A stretch of DNA of 64,000 bases from positions 807,701 through 871,700 of the forward strand of contig OZ036005.1 in NCBI GenBank assembly GCA_964035015.1, written 5' to 3'. Under the pieces are notes generated by a model, which was not told where the DNA came from, did not search any database, and saw nothing but the letters and a program-made list of their open reading frames with translations. Both the position numbers and the translations under genes were made by a program. This stretch comes from Corallium rubrum. Its lineage: Eukaryota > Cnidaria > Anthozoa > Scleralcyonacea > Coralliidae. Shown here piece after piece: positions 43,290 to 53,284 of the stretch; position 1 is the first letter of the stretch; each line of letters starts with the position of its first letter.

Positions 43290-43641
43290 TTATACGCGGT
43301 GCTTCGAACATTATACGCGGTTCTTTCAACATTATACGCGGTGCTTCGAACATTATACGCGGTGCTTCGAACATTATACGCGGTGCTTTCAACATTATAC
43401 GCGGTGCTTCGAACATTATACGCGGTGCTTCGAGCATTATACGCGGTGCTTCGAACATTATACGCGGTGCTTCGAACATTATACGCGGTGCTTCGAACAT
43501 TATACGCGGTGCTTCGAACATTATACGCGGTGCTTCGAACATTATACGCGGTGCTTTCAACATTATACGCGGTGCTTCGAACATTATACGCGGTGCTTTC
43601 AACATTATACGCGGTGCTTCGAACATTATACGCGGTGCTTG
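43290..43641 (+). repeat. 21-base minisatellite, left arm, 17 units
   Basis: The unit is ATTATACGCGGTGCTTCGAAC. Seventeen units are counted, most with GCTTCGAAC and some with GCTTTCAAC. The length is a multiple of three, so three frames stay open and give artefact ORFs on both strands. Confidence 0.97.
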
Positions 43642-43835
43642 CAATGTAGCATCATTATATTCGGTGAGCCAGTATTTTTGGTCAGCGTTTTGTAAGAGCT
43701 ACCGGATGTACTTCATGTTTTCAAATACATATCAAGGTGTGATGACGTGTCATTTCCTACCTCGAAATTTGCAAGTTTAGCGTTCAGCGAATCGTTTAGC
43801 GTTTTCTGGGCTTTAGGCAGTGTTTTCTTTTTAAA

Positions 43836-44600
43836 ATGGAGCAAATACTGCAATCGATAGACATGGGAACTTTGCTTGGCCGTTTCCAAGCTCAAAGAAT
43901 GGAACCGGCGACCGTTGTAGCGGCATCAGATCAAGAATTGGTTCGTCTCGGTGTGAGCACAATCGGAGAGCGTATTCGCCTACGTGATGCTTGTAAGACG
44001 AAATTGGAGGAAAATACTCCTTCTACAAGCCAAACCGCTGCTGTTCGTCAAGAGCGTCTTCTCATTTTTAACCCACGAAGGCATAACAGCCGCAATCAAG
44101 CACGTGCGACTGCGAGAAGCTCGAGTAGCGCGAGTAAGCGGTCGGCAAAGGGCCATCCGTGGACGCCGGCGTTTGTTTGCCTGGCAGATAGCGTTGCTTC
44201 CAAAACGCCATCTTCCCTAGACAAAGAAATTATATTTAAAGCCGGTTAGGGTTGAAAAAGATAAAGCTAGACATGGAAGATGACGAACAGACAGTTATTA
44301 ATAAAATTACTTCGGATGCCAAAGATGACGCCGGAAATACCATTGGATTTCCACAGCTCAAAACATGTGGGGGCTATGAAATGATGCGCTGTGCCCCAAA
44401 CTGTCGGGATCTGACTGTGATTGACTGCTCTTGGAATGCGAAAGATCTCCGCTCAAACTTGGGTGGCGGACAGGGTAAGATTTAGTTGCGGCCCATACAG
44501 AAGTCATTGTCTACACAGACATTGATCCATCAAAGTCAGTCCGAAGTGAAGGAGAGATGTCAAATGTGCAACCAGGAGATTCTTGTCCGTAAGCTTTAGC
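43836..44600 (+). pseudogene. SAM-like domain gene of the G2E3/HECT-associated mobile family, broken
   Basis: Residues 1-50 (MEQILQSIDMGTLLGRFQAQ, then ELVRLGVSTIGERIRLRDAC) form a SAM-like helical domain. A basic linker and HPWTPAFVCLA follow. A one-base deletion after KAG (about 44245) changes frame into KIKLDMEDDEQTVINKI, GFPQLKTCGGYEMMRCAPNC and DCSWNAKDLRSNLG. A premature TAG follows GQGKI (44483), and further homology RPIQKSLSTQ and CQMCNQEILVRKL runs to a stop near 44600. I recall this order from a multicopy animal family that ends in a HECT ubiquitin ligase domain; no HECT part is present here. Two breaks and a missing C-terminus make it a pseudogene. The right-arm copy (49879-50137) is cut after 80 residues. 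Confidence 0.75.
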
Positions 44601-44990
44601 TTTAGCTAAAACGAACGCCATTTTGTTAACGAACTAGACCACGCTGGATGGACTGGGCTGTGGACTGGGGCAGAAGGTCGGCATTTAATAACACAGGGTG
44701 AGGCAGAGGCTATCCTATCGTTCGTGTGTCCCTCCCCTTGGAAAGGTCTTCGGAAAATTATTTGGAAATAATCAAAATGGCCGAATTCAAACCATGAGTG
44801 AAAGAAAGGCTAGTGAAATCAGTTAATCAGTCCGTGATCGGAATGCATCCCGATGTTTTCAGCACAGAATATTTAATGTTGACTTTTGGACAGTTTGGAT
44901 TTTATATAGAAAGACTTGTTGTAAGTATGTTTAAAAGTAAAATTGGTGGATTAGAATACCCGTCAGGAGGAGGTATGCTGCAGTCTCTGA
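44600..44990. other. Spacer start, no gene recognised
   Basis: Sequence between the broken SAM-like gene and the heptanucleotide array. A 60-codon frame (GMHPDVFSTEYLMLTFGQFG) runs into the array but has no recognised relatives. Confidence 0.4.
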
Positions 44991-44994
44991 GTGT

Positions 44995-45246
44995 TATATT
45001 ATATATATATTATATATTATATATTATATATTATATATTATATATTATATATTATATATTATATATTATATATTATATATTATATATTGTATATTGCATA
45101 TTGCATATTGCATATTGCATATTGCATATTGCATATTGCATATTGTATATTGTATATTGTATATTGTATATTGTATATTGTATATTGTATATTGTATATT
45201 GTATATTGTATATTGTATATTGTATATTGTATATTATATATTATAT
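44995..45246 (+). repeat. Heptanucleotide array in three blocks
   Basis: (ATATTAT)n from about 45005 to 45085, (ATATTGC)n to about 45143, (ATATTGT)n to about 45232, then back to ATATTAT. Only the last two bases of the unit change between blocks and each block is nearly pure. All three forward frames stay open as Tyr/Ile/Cys/Leu/Val runs. Confidence 0.95.
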
Positions 45247-45697
45247 TTGCTGCCGAGCGTAGCGAGGCAGCTCACTAATCTTGACATGGGTTGCCTGTGT
45301 CTCGTGTCCAGACCTCTTTGCCGAGTTATGTATAGTCAACGAAATCTCGATTTTGCGAGGGATGTTTATCTGTTGACTTTTTTATGACGTTTTGTGACGT
45401 GTGGAGTTTATCATCACTTATATACATACGCCAGGTGGATCTTCGTTTGTCGGAATGTATCGGAATCAATTTACATTGAATTCGTCAACACCACGACGGC
45501 GATGAAGTTCTGAACTGGCAATGCCATGAGGTATATTATACATGTAAAGCATTCGAAGTCTATCTTTGAGCGTGTCTTGTGTTGGTCAATTTCGGTGAGG
45601 AAATATCGTCTTTTCGAGGTAAGGTATCTATTTTCAGGTTTTTAAAAAATTCTATATTTTGGTAAGTGATTCTACGGTTGTTTTCTTCTATTTTTAG

Positions 45698-45928
45698 GTG
45701 TATATTGGTGTGAGTTTATTGCTTCTCACAGGAGCCATTGTGTTCGCGCTGATCATCATTCTGATCAGACACTATCTGCGTGTGTGTATCACGCAAATCA
45801 AATCAAACGAAGCCATTGTGCTCGTCAAAAATATAAACGAAGCCATTGTGCTCGTTAAAATCAAACTTAGCGAAGTCGTAGTGCTCGCTGAAAACTATAC
45901 AAACGAAGGCATAATTTGTGCCTGTTGA
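45698..45928 (+). CDS. Small membrane-type ORF in the 2A element
   Basis: The 76-codon frame opens at a GTG just after an acceptor-like TATTTTTAG. It has a strong hydrophobic span (GVSLLLLTGAIVFALIIILI) and then the repeated words NEAIVLVK, NEAIVLVK and SEVVVLAE encoded by short tandem DNA repeats. Copy 2 (48265-48395) keeps the acceptor-like start and the second part but has lost the hydrophobic span by deletion. It may be a 5' exon joined to the following ORF. Whether it is expressed is unknown. Confidence 0.35.
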   Translation: MYIGVSLLLLTGAIVFALIIILIRHYLRVCITQIKSNEAIVLVKNINEAIVLVKIKLSEVVVLAENYTNEGIICAC

Positions 45929-46038
45929 CTGTTGACAAACGTAAACGTACTCTTACTGAACCAAGCTGCAGTGCTTGTGGAAAAAAGAAATATTTGTAGA
46001 GGTAAGACTTTTAAATATTTACGTAACTAATTCAGTAA

Positions 46039-46728
46039 ATGGGTATAACAATTGAGCAATATCGTGCCCAAATTGGTGCACACAATGTAAGAGTCAAAGA
46101 GTATTCAACTCGACATGAAGGTGACTTTTGTGCTATAATGTTGATGTTATTTCAGCTGGTAGTAACAGTACTGGTATTATTAATATTGATACGAATATTT
46201 TGTCTGGATGTATTATATTTGCCAACAAAGCGGTTGGTAGAACAATATAAATGCTTAAGTCAAGTGATTGTGTTAGCCTTCACTGAAATGTCATGCTACA
46301 ATGTGTATGTTCCATTGTTGTTGAGAATGGCAAATGATGTCGAAGAAAATCCTGGACCAACAGTATATGATTTGGTTGACCCTACTAAAACAATATGTGC
46401 TGATTTTAGCCAAGGTAATATAAAAAAGTTTAGACAAAATGCTGGTAAACAATGTGTAGCCATGTCTTTGACTGCAGTAATACATAGTCAAATAACAATT
46501 AATATCAATGCATGGGATTCATCATGCTTGAATGACATATTGTGTGCTGGAAACAGCCTTTATACTTGTATAAGCAATTCTATTAATAAAACATTCTTGC
46601 TTCTAACTGACGTGCCAGAAATGGTTGCAGTTTCTAATAAAGTGTGCAATGTCTACTGGCTACAAGTAACTACAAAGTATCCTCAAAAGAAAGGAATTAT
46701 CAAACTGTTCTTCTTCAAGGGAAACTAA
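46039..46728 (+). CDS. Hydrophobic leader, 2A-type skipping motif, Cys-peptidase-like start (mobile ORF)
   Basis: The frame begins MGITIEQYRAQIG. A transmembrane span (LFQLVVTVLVLLILIRIF) follows, then MSCYNVYVPLLLRM and the motif DVEENPGP at residues 100-107 (46336-46359). D-x-E-x-NPGP makes ribosomes skip the Gly-Pro bond, so the leader and the downstream product would be released separately. After it come ADFSQGNIKKFRQNAGKQCV and AMSLTA, resembling the Q-G-x-QC start of a Cys-peptidase domain of the herpesvirus-tegument/OTU-like kind (C at about residue 135 as the nucleophile), then LNDILCAGNSLYTCISNSIN. The frame stops at residue 229, short of the His part, probably through decay. It is likely the N-terminus of a longer mobile-element polyprotein. 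Confidence 0.65.
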   Translation: MGITIEQYRAQIGAHNVRVKEYSTRHEGDFCAIMLMLFQLVVTVLVLLILIRIFCLDVLYLPTKRLVEQYKCLSQVIVLAFTEMSCYNVYVPLLLRMANDVEENPGPTVYDLVDPTKTICADFSQGNIKKFRQNAGKQCVAMSLTAVIHSQITININAWDSSCLNDILCAGNSLYTCISNSINKTFLLLTDVPEMVAVSNKVCNVYWLQVTTKYPQKKGIIKLFFFKGN

Positions 46729-46729
46729 G

Positions 46730-47700
46730 AAAAGTCCTTGATTCACTAAAGACAATGGATCTGTTAAATATCAATCACCATGGATTGAACTATAATCACC
46801 ATGGATTGAACTATATACAAAATACCATCGCTTTGACTGCTGTACAGTATATCTACAAGAAGTAATTGCATACAGTAATGAATATAAACTACACATTTGG
46901 TTTCAATGATGGATTTCCACACAAAGACGTATATGGATACACAGCATCTGCACAGTACTGTATTAGTTTATTACAGAAAGATACATTGAAACCTGAGAAG
47001 AAATGGATTATCATTTCACTAAAAGCACTCTTACTGATGTGATCTACTTCCAACAGAAGTATTAGTGTATCCTGGATAACCATGTTTGCTATACAGTAAA
47101 TACAGTATTTATGTTCTCTTAGAAAATAAACTATGTTTTAATGATGGATTACTACACAATAATTATGTGCAGACATCTTGAAAGTAATGGATTGTTACCA
47201 AGGACTAACAAAAGTCAGAGATTATAAACAATGGGCAACTCCAAAATGCTAGCCCACATCTTCGAACATAATTATTTTACTTATAAAAATTCTGCAAAAT
47301 AGTCTGATGTACTCGATGGTATATTGCTGTATAATTTTTCAGCTGTAGATTTGTCATAACACGAGACACTTTGAATAGCATTTACAGCTTGCCCGGAGCA
47401 AGAGGCATGGTTATTTATTATTTCTATACTATAATAGTGTATAAGCCTTGTATATCCTTTCAAAACCCTTGCCAATTATATCAAGAAATAAGTTTTAGAG
47501 TAAATATGTAATTTTATATCTTATAATTAGAAAATTAAAAATACAGTAGATCTGTAAATACTCTGGTGTCTGTTGCAATTAATAATATCAGCCTAGGGTT
47601 TTTTTGGGGCAATTACATAAAACATCAGAAACTATAAATCAGGAAATTCCTGCCATTTGAGGCAGCACTTCACTTGCGATAGTAATTCTAGTATATTATA
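46730..47700. other. Decayed continuation of 2A element copy 1
   Basis: Short open pieces such as MNINYTFGFNDGFPHKDVYG (46878) and the direct repeat ATCACCATGGATTGAACTAT (46771, 46796) suggest degraded coding or regulatory DNA. No continuous frame remains. AT-rich. Confidence 0.4.
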
Positions 47701-47703
47701 TAT

Positions 47704-48980
47704 TATTGCTGCCGTAGGCAGCACACTAATCTTGACCATGTCTCGTGTCCAGACCTCTTTGCGCACCTATGTATAGTCGACGAGATCTCGATATGTGAAA
47801 ATTCGTGTACGGATTTCTGTCCAGTTTTATGACGTTTTGTGACGTATTGCTGCCAATTTACATCCATACTCCAGAGGGTTATTCGTTTGCACGGAAGTTG
47901 TACGGAATTAATGTTCGGAACTTGTCAACGCCACCACGAATATGGCATTTTGTGAACTCGCAACGCCAGTGACCAATTCTCGAATGATCTGTTCTGCTGT
48001 CGCGAATTTCAATTCATTTGAGGAAGGAGATATTCTTTTGTCAAGGTATTTGAGGAAGGAGATATTCTTTTGTCAAGGTAGGACAACTAAGATAGTTCTG
48101 TGTACTTAATGTTTCTTGTTTGTCCTTAAAGGCTCACTTAAAACGGCAAATATATGGTTGAGTGAGGTAGAAATTTATAAGATGTCATCTGCGATTTCTT
48201 GCCATCACTATCATCAATTATCAAATTGCTTTGTTTGTGAATAAAATGTACTTTCTATTTTAGGTGTATATTGTTGTGACATTATCTGCGTGTGGGTATA
48301 ACGCAACTCAAATCAAACGAAGCCATTGTGCTCGTTAAAATCAAACCTAGAAACAGTACAAACGAAGGCAAAATTTGTGCCTGTAGACTCAACAAACTTA
48401 CATCTGTACAGATAAAAACCTTGTTGTTAAAATATAACTGAACATTTTGCCTAAATGGGAGTGACAATTGAGCAATATCGTGCCCGAATTGGTTCACACA
48501 ATAATGTAAGAGTCAAACAGTATTCAACACCACTCGACATATAAACTGTTGTGGAACAATCTTGATGTTATTTCAGCTGGTATTCACAATTATGGTATTA
48601 CTAATATTGGTGCGAATATTTTACCTCGGTATATTTTCATATTTATCAAAGAGGTTGAGAGAACAGTGTAAAAGTTTTAGTCAAGTGATAGTGTCGTTCA
48701 CTCGAATGTCATGTTACAATGTGTATGTTCCACTGTTGTTGAGAATGGCAAATGATGTTGAAGAAAATCCTGGACCCACAATATACGATGTTGTGGACCC
48801 AAGTAAAACAATATGTGCTGATTTTAGCCAAGGCAATACCAGAAAGTTTAAACAAAATGCTGGTAAACAGTGCGTGGCCATGTCTTTGACTGCAATAATA
48901 CATAATCAAATGACAAATATTAATGCATGGGATTCATCATTCCTAAATGTCATATGTATGCACAATTAATAAAATACCTT
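47704..48980 (+). mobile_element. 2A-bearing mobile element, copy 2
   Basis: It opens with TGCTGCCGTAGGCAGC and the same leader as copy 1 (CACTAATCTTGACCATG, GTGTCCAGACCTCTTTGCG). A direct duplication AATTTGAGGAAGGAGATATTC-like (48016, 48048) is present. It ends after the short peptidase start near 48970. Tandem direct orientation with copy 1. Confidence 0.65.
48455..48969 (+). pseudogene. Copy 2 of the 2A/peptidase ORF, broken
   Basis: MGVTIEQYRARIGSHNN runs to a stop at 48541 after 28 residues, whereas copy 1 reads through. The second part reopens with LFQLVFTIMVLLILVRIF, then CYNVYVPLLLRM, DVEENPGP (48754-48777) and ADFSQGNTRKFKQNAGKQCV, and ends after SSFLNVICMHN. The 2A motif is identical in protein although GTC/GTT and CCA/CCC differ in DNA. 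It is truncated earlier than copy 1 and is a pseudogene. Confidence 0.75.
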
Positions 48981-48984
48981 ATGT

Positions 48985-49877
48985 CCTTTATAACATATAT
49001 TACTATTACTATTATATTCCTATATTACAAGTAAATTAAAAATACAGGCATGAATATTTATCATTTATAGACCTAAAGCCAGGGGAATTCCACAAAATAT
49101 TACCCCGAGGGATGATATTATATCACCGGAGGGGCTGTAAATGATATATATTATTATACTGAAACAACTTTGAGTATATTGATACTCAATGTAGTGTCAA
49201 GACATTCTTGATTTGTTTCCGACGCTCCAACACCATGTATACTGCCTTTAAATATTTTGAATGCATTCTTGTCCCTTTTTGGTATTTTTTTAGTCTTTCT
49301 TCTCCAACAATCTGTGTATTTTTTCATCTGAATCTTCATGACTTCAAAATTCATCGTGTCTTCCCACCATTGTTTTATACAACTTCGTTAAAGTTCACAC
49401 GTGGACGGTGTGGTACTCATGTGTGTGACACGAAATATATTTCGTGCTGCACCCCCCACCCATCCAGGGGTGAGGGAGGCGTTAGAGTCAGTCCATACAA
49501 GAATATGGTCAGCTCACAATCAATAGTTTGGTTGGGCGCTAAATACTATTCTCAAAAACATTCTCCGCATAACTTGCAAAATTATGATCACGTTCTCCTT
49601 CGTCCAACACCACAGTCATATGAGCCCATGGATTATTTTACGAATTTGCTCCAATATCAACCATCTTCCTTTTGGTATTTAATAATAATTGTAGGGATTC
49701 GTAGCCAGGCAGCATTCCCCTTGTGATAATAATTGCTAGTATATTATATATTATACATATTATTACATATTTGAAAATAAATATTAATGCCCAGCAAATA
49801 ACTTTGAGACAAGACAAATTACGTTTTCCGCCTGGTGTGTCTATTGCCACATTATTACATATTATTACATATTAATA
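48985..49877. other. Spacer end, no gene recognised
   Basis: A forward frame of 172 codons (49208-49726) and minus-strand pieces (IDTPGGKRNLSCLKVICWAL at about 49800-49850, KNAFKIFKGSIHGVGAS at about 49230-49280) are present. The minus-strand pieces look more protein-like than the forward frame but break repeatedly. They may be relics of a mobile polyprotein. Confidence 0.35.
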
Positions 49878-49878
49878 A

Positions 49879-50137
49879 TATGGCTGTTATGCCTTCGTGG
49901 GTTAAAAATGGAAAGACGCTCTTGACGAACAGCAGCGGTTTGGCTTGTGGAAGGAGTATTTTCCTCCAATTTCTTCTTACAAGCATCACGTAGGCGAATA
50001 CGCTCTCCGATTGTGCTCACACCGAGACGAACCAATTCTTGATCTGATGCCGCTACAACAGTCGCCGGTTCCATTCTTTGAGCTTGGAAACGGCCAAGCA
50101 AAGTTCCCATGTCTATCGATTGCAGTATTTGCTCCAT
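49879..50137 (-). pseudogene. Truncated SAM-like gene, right arm
   Basis: The first 80-odd residues are nearly identical to the left copy at 43836 (MEQILQSIDMGTLLGRFQAQ through QERLSIFNPRRHN), with KKKLEEN for KTKLEEN. It stops exactly where the inverted duplication breaks (AACAGCC), then runs into AT-rich DNA. It lacks everything after the SAM-like domain and linker. Confidence 0.85.
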
Positions 50138-50332
50138 TTTAAAAAGAAAACACTGCCTAAAGCCCAGAAAACGCTAAACGATTCGCTGAACGCTAAACTT
50201 GCAAATTTCGAGGTAGGAAATGACACGTCATCACACCTTGATATGTATTTGAAAACATGAAGTACATCCGGTAGCTCTTACAAAACGCTGACCAAAAATA
50301 CTGGCTCACCGAATATAATGATGCTACATTGC

Positions 50333-50480
50333 AAGCACCGCGTATAATGTTCGAAGCACCGCGTATAATGTTGAAAGCACCGCGTATAATGTTCGAAGCA
50401 CCGCGTATAATGTTCGAAGCACCGCGTATAATGTTGAAAGAACCGCGTATAATGTTCGAAGCACCGCGTATAATGACAAA
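50333..50480 (-). repeat. 21-base minisatellite, right arm, 7 units
   Basis: Same unit and opposite strand to 43290-43641. The order of variants (AS, SF, AS, AS, AF, AS, then AC as translated) equals the first six and the last of the seventeen left units. Confidence 0.95.
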
Positions 50481-50527
50481 AGCACCGAATGAAATGAAGT
50501 TTGACCACTTAAGACAGCTATGGCTTT

Positions 50528-51035
<508 letters not shown>

Positions 51036-51088
51036 AATATTACCAGGGTTAAGTCACGTTGGCCTGAAAAACAGAGAAAAATATTCTC

Positions 51089-51116
51089 GACGTTTCGAGC
51101 GAAGGCCCTTCGTCAG
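51089..51116 (-). other. Recurrent hairpin module, hammerhead-like core (copy 6)
   Basis: Minus strand: CTGACGA, A, GGGC, CTTC, GCTC, GAAACGTC. Same stem as the copies at 3006 and 27038. It follows the (CTAT)n tail of the LINE, and TATCTATCTATC recurs just after it (51128). Confidence 0.5.
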
Positions 51117-51371
51117 GAGAAATTATTATCTATCTATCTAGAGTCCAGACATATATTTATTCAGCAAGGCTGCATTAGCATATCTCACGTGTGCCAGGAG
51201 GTCTTATTACTTATATGAATTTGAAAGGATCAATTGAGCCAAGGTTTAGTTCAACGATCTTTCTTTTCATGATTTTGAAATGAATACTGTTTTCAAATTA
51301 TTGTTGGTCTCGCTATCTTGCTCTGATAAGAAACGTGTTCGTGAAATATGACCTCAGGTTTATCTAAGCTT

Positions 51372-51715
51372 ATACTACTCAAATCAGTAGAGCGAGACAT
51401 GGATGATCTTTTTATCGCTTCCAAAGTGAGCAATCACGAGGTGTATTCTCATGTACCACGTGATAAACATCCAATCGTTAACTCGTAACTTATCACGTGG
51501 TACATAAGAATACACCTCGTGTAAAAACATCGTCTATGTCTCGCTCTACTGATTTGAGTAGTATGTGACCAAGAGACAAACTATACCACGAGGTACATGA
51601 GTTTACACCACGTGATTGCTTTGAAATTGATCCGCGGTCAAAAAAACTGTCGCTTCGGAAGCGATAAAAAAATCATACTACTCAAATCAGTAGGGCGAGA
51701 CATGGATCATGTTAC
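51372..51715. mobile_element. Fold-back element with three TACTCAAATCAGTAG motifs
   Basis: ACTACTCAAATCAGTAG with GCGAGACATGGAT occurs at 51375 (+), 51537-51565 (-) and 51673 (+). TATCACGTGGTACAT is inverted inside. Probably two overlapping fold-back copies. Confidence 0.7.
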
Positions 51716-51949
51716 GGTAGTTGGTAGATAAACATATAATTTATTAGAAAATGCCAGTTAATTTGTAGAAAGCATGGGTGTTTGAATTGCGCCTTGCGCC
51801 TGTCTCGTTTGGCTAACTAATACTTTAGTTAGCTTTGTAAATATTCGTATAAATGCTGTATAATTTTCTCAATAAGTTTAAAAAATATTTTGTAAACATG
51901 ATAAAATGTGCCTTTAAAAATATGTTTTAAAAGTTTCAAAATATGCCTT

Positions 51950-52290
51950 TAGAGACCCCAATTTCAAAAATTTTCCGGGGGGGGCATGCCCCCTCGACCC
52001 CTCTAGGACTGTGGGAGCTATCATTTCCTTCAAATTATGAAGCTTAACCACTACTAAAACCACCATCTGATTGGACAACCTTTTTAAACGAAACCTCACC
52101 CCCATACCACCCCCCGGAAACCCTAAACCTAATCACACCCCCCGGAAACCCTAAACCTAACCACAACCCTCCGGGAAAATGTCCCACCTCTCATACCCCG
52201 ACCACTACACCCCTATAGAATTTTTACCTTTATGTGTTCAAGTTTAACATCCCGCTTGTGGGATGGTTTTATTAGATGGTTAAGCTTCAT
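51950..52290 (-). repeat. C-rich dispersed repeat related to 30340-30540
   Basis: On the minus strand CTTGAACACATAAAGGTAAA, then GGGGTGTAGTGGTCGGGG and TTAGGTTTAGGGTTTCCGGG match the interior of the hAT-like element at 30 kb. CCCTAAACCTAACCACAACC looks telomere-like but is part of this family. Confidence 0.7.
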
Positions 52291-53284
52291 AATTTGAAAC
52301 CGATGATACCTCACTGTGGACTACAAGATTGACTGACGTTTACAAATTCCTAAATCCGCCCCTGAATCCCTAAATATCCATCGTAGTTGTCAAACGAGTC
52401 GGTATCAATAGGGTTACAGAGAAGAAGTTTATTCGTGGCGTTTGTTATTCCTACGGTTTCTTTGATCTCCGTGTGACTTGCTGTTTCGCTAGCCGCTGCT
52501 CTTCGGAGATTAAACGTGGAACAGAATGACAAGAAAGACAACCATTCCAGAAATATATTGATAAGAATAATTTCGAAACCTAAGATGATTAGATGAAAGT
52601 TACAGCTAGTAAATAATCGAATCGTACAAAGTCAAAAACCACAAAGGGTCACAGAACTAATAATAAATCAGCTAGGAAATGTAACTACTAACTTTATCCT
52701 TGTTAAACTCGAGTAAACCCTTGTAAGCACTTGAAATCTACATAAAACTACATAAAAACTAAGCTTCGAGCACGTTCTTTATATTTTCTCTTAAAACCCA
52801 TCATTCAAAGTCATGTTCGTTCGTCCGATCATTACCCGATCATACAATTCGTGATGAATTTCGTTCTAGACGAAACACTTGCCAAAATAAAGAAAACTAA
52901 CGACGCCAATAAGTGCGTCATGTGCTTTGGGTCCCACTTATGCCAATAAGTGCGTCATGTGCTGAAGGGGGAGGGAGTGCGTTTGTGTACGAAGAATGTT
53001 TTATAAAGTACGGTTGAGGGAGACTAAATAACAACAACAAAATTGTGTAGTGGTGTAGCCTTCGCATATAACTCCTCTTGCACGCCAAAACGTGGCAAGT
53101 CAAACAGGTTACAATTTTTGATTATTTTTTGGCTACGAAACGTTCAGTGCGATTTCATATCGTAACAAGAATACTCTCCACATTTCGCGGTTTATTTTGA
53201 TATAAGATTTGGTTCGCGTACTTCTTCAGACAACGAGATATTTGAGAAAACGGGAATTGTTTACACCGCAGTGAGATGATATTT

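Larger units (their letters stand above)
41796..44090 (+). repeat. Left arm of a large inverted duplication
   Basis: Matches 49878-53253 on the opposite strand in blocks. Shared blocks are 41796-42110, 42150-42245, 43220-43640 (minisatellite) and 43640-44087 (SAM-like coding part). The left arm has its own insertion at 42251-42402 and extra sequence at 42420-43200. The inner break is at AACAGCC (44087). Confidence 0.9.
45247..47000 (+). mobile_element. 2A-bearing mobile element, copy 1 (5' part)
   Basis: It starts at TGCTGCCGAGCGTAGCGAGGCAGC, a small hairpin, followed by CACTAATCTTGACATGGG and GTGTCCAGACCTCTTTG. The same start opens copy 2 at 47704. It contains two frames (45698-45928 and 46039-46728). 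From memory the peptidase-2A ORF start belongs to large cnidarian Helitron-type polyproteins. No helicase or Rep part is present here, so the class stays open. Confidence 0.6.

Noticed and set aside
43290-43641. CRISPR array
   Set aside because: The units are contiguous without unique spacers, and the genome is eukaryotic.
43213-43780. Overlapping ORFs of 120-180 codons on both strands
   Set aside because: The 21-base minisatellite has no stops in several frames. The protein repeats are a consequence of the DNA repeat.
44798-45387. Tyr/Ile/Cys-rich ORFs
   Set aside because: Product of the heptanucleotide array; they end soon after it.
46039-46728. Endogenous RNA virus as the source of the 2A motif
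   Set aside because: No polymerase, helicase or capsid motif is present nearby. Two tandem copies with shared leader DNA fit a mobile DNA element better.
49208-49726. 172-codon forward ORF
   Set aside because: Composition is not protein-like and there is no family resemblance. Minus-strand pieces in the same region look more like decayed coding sequence.
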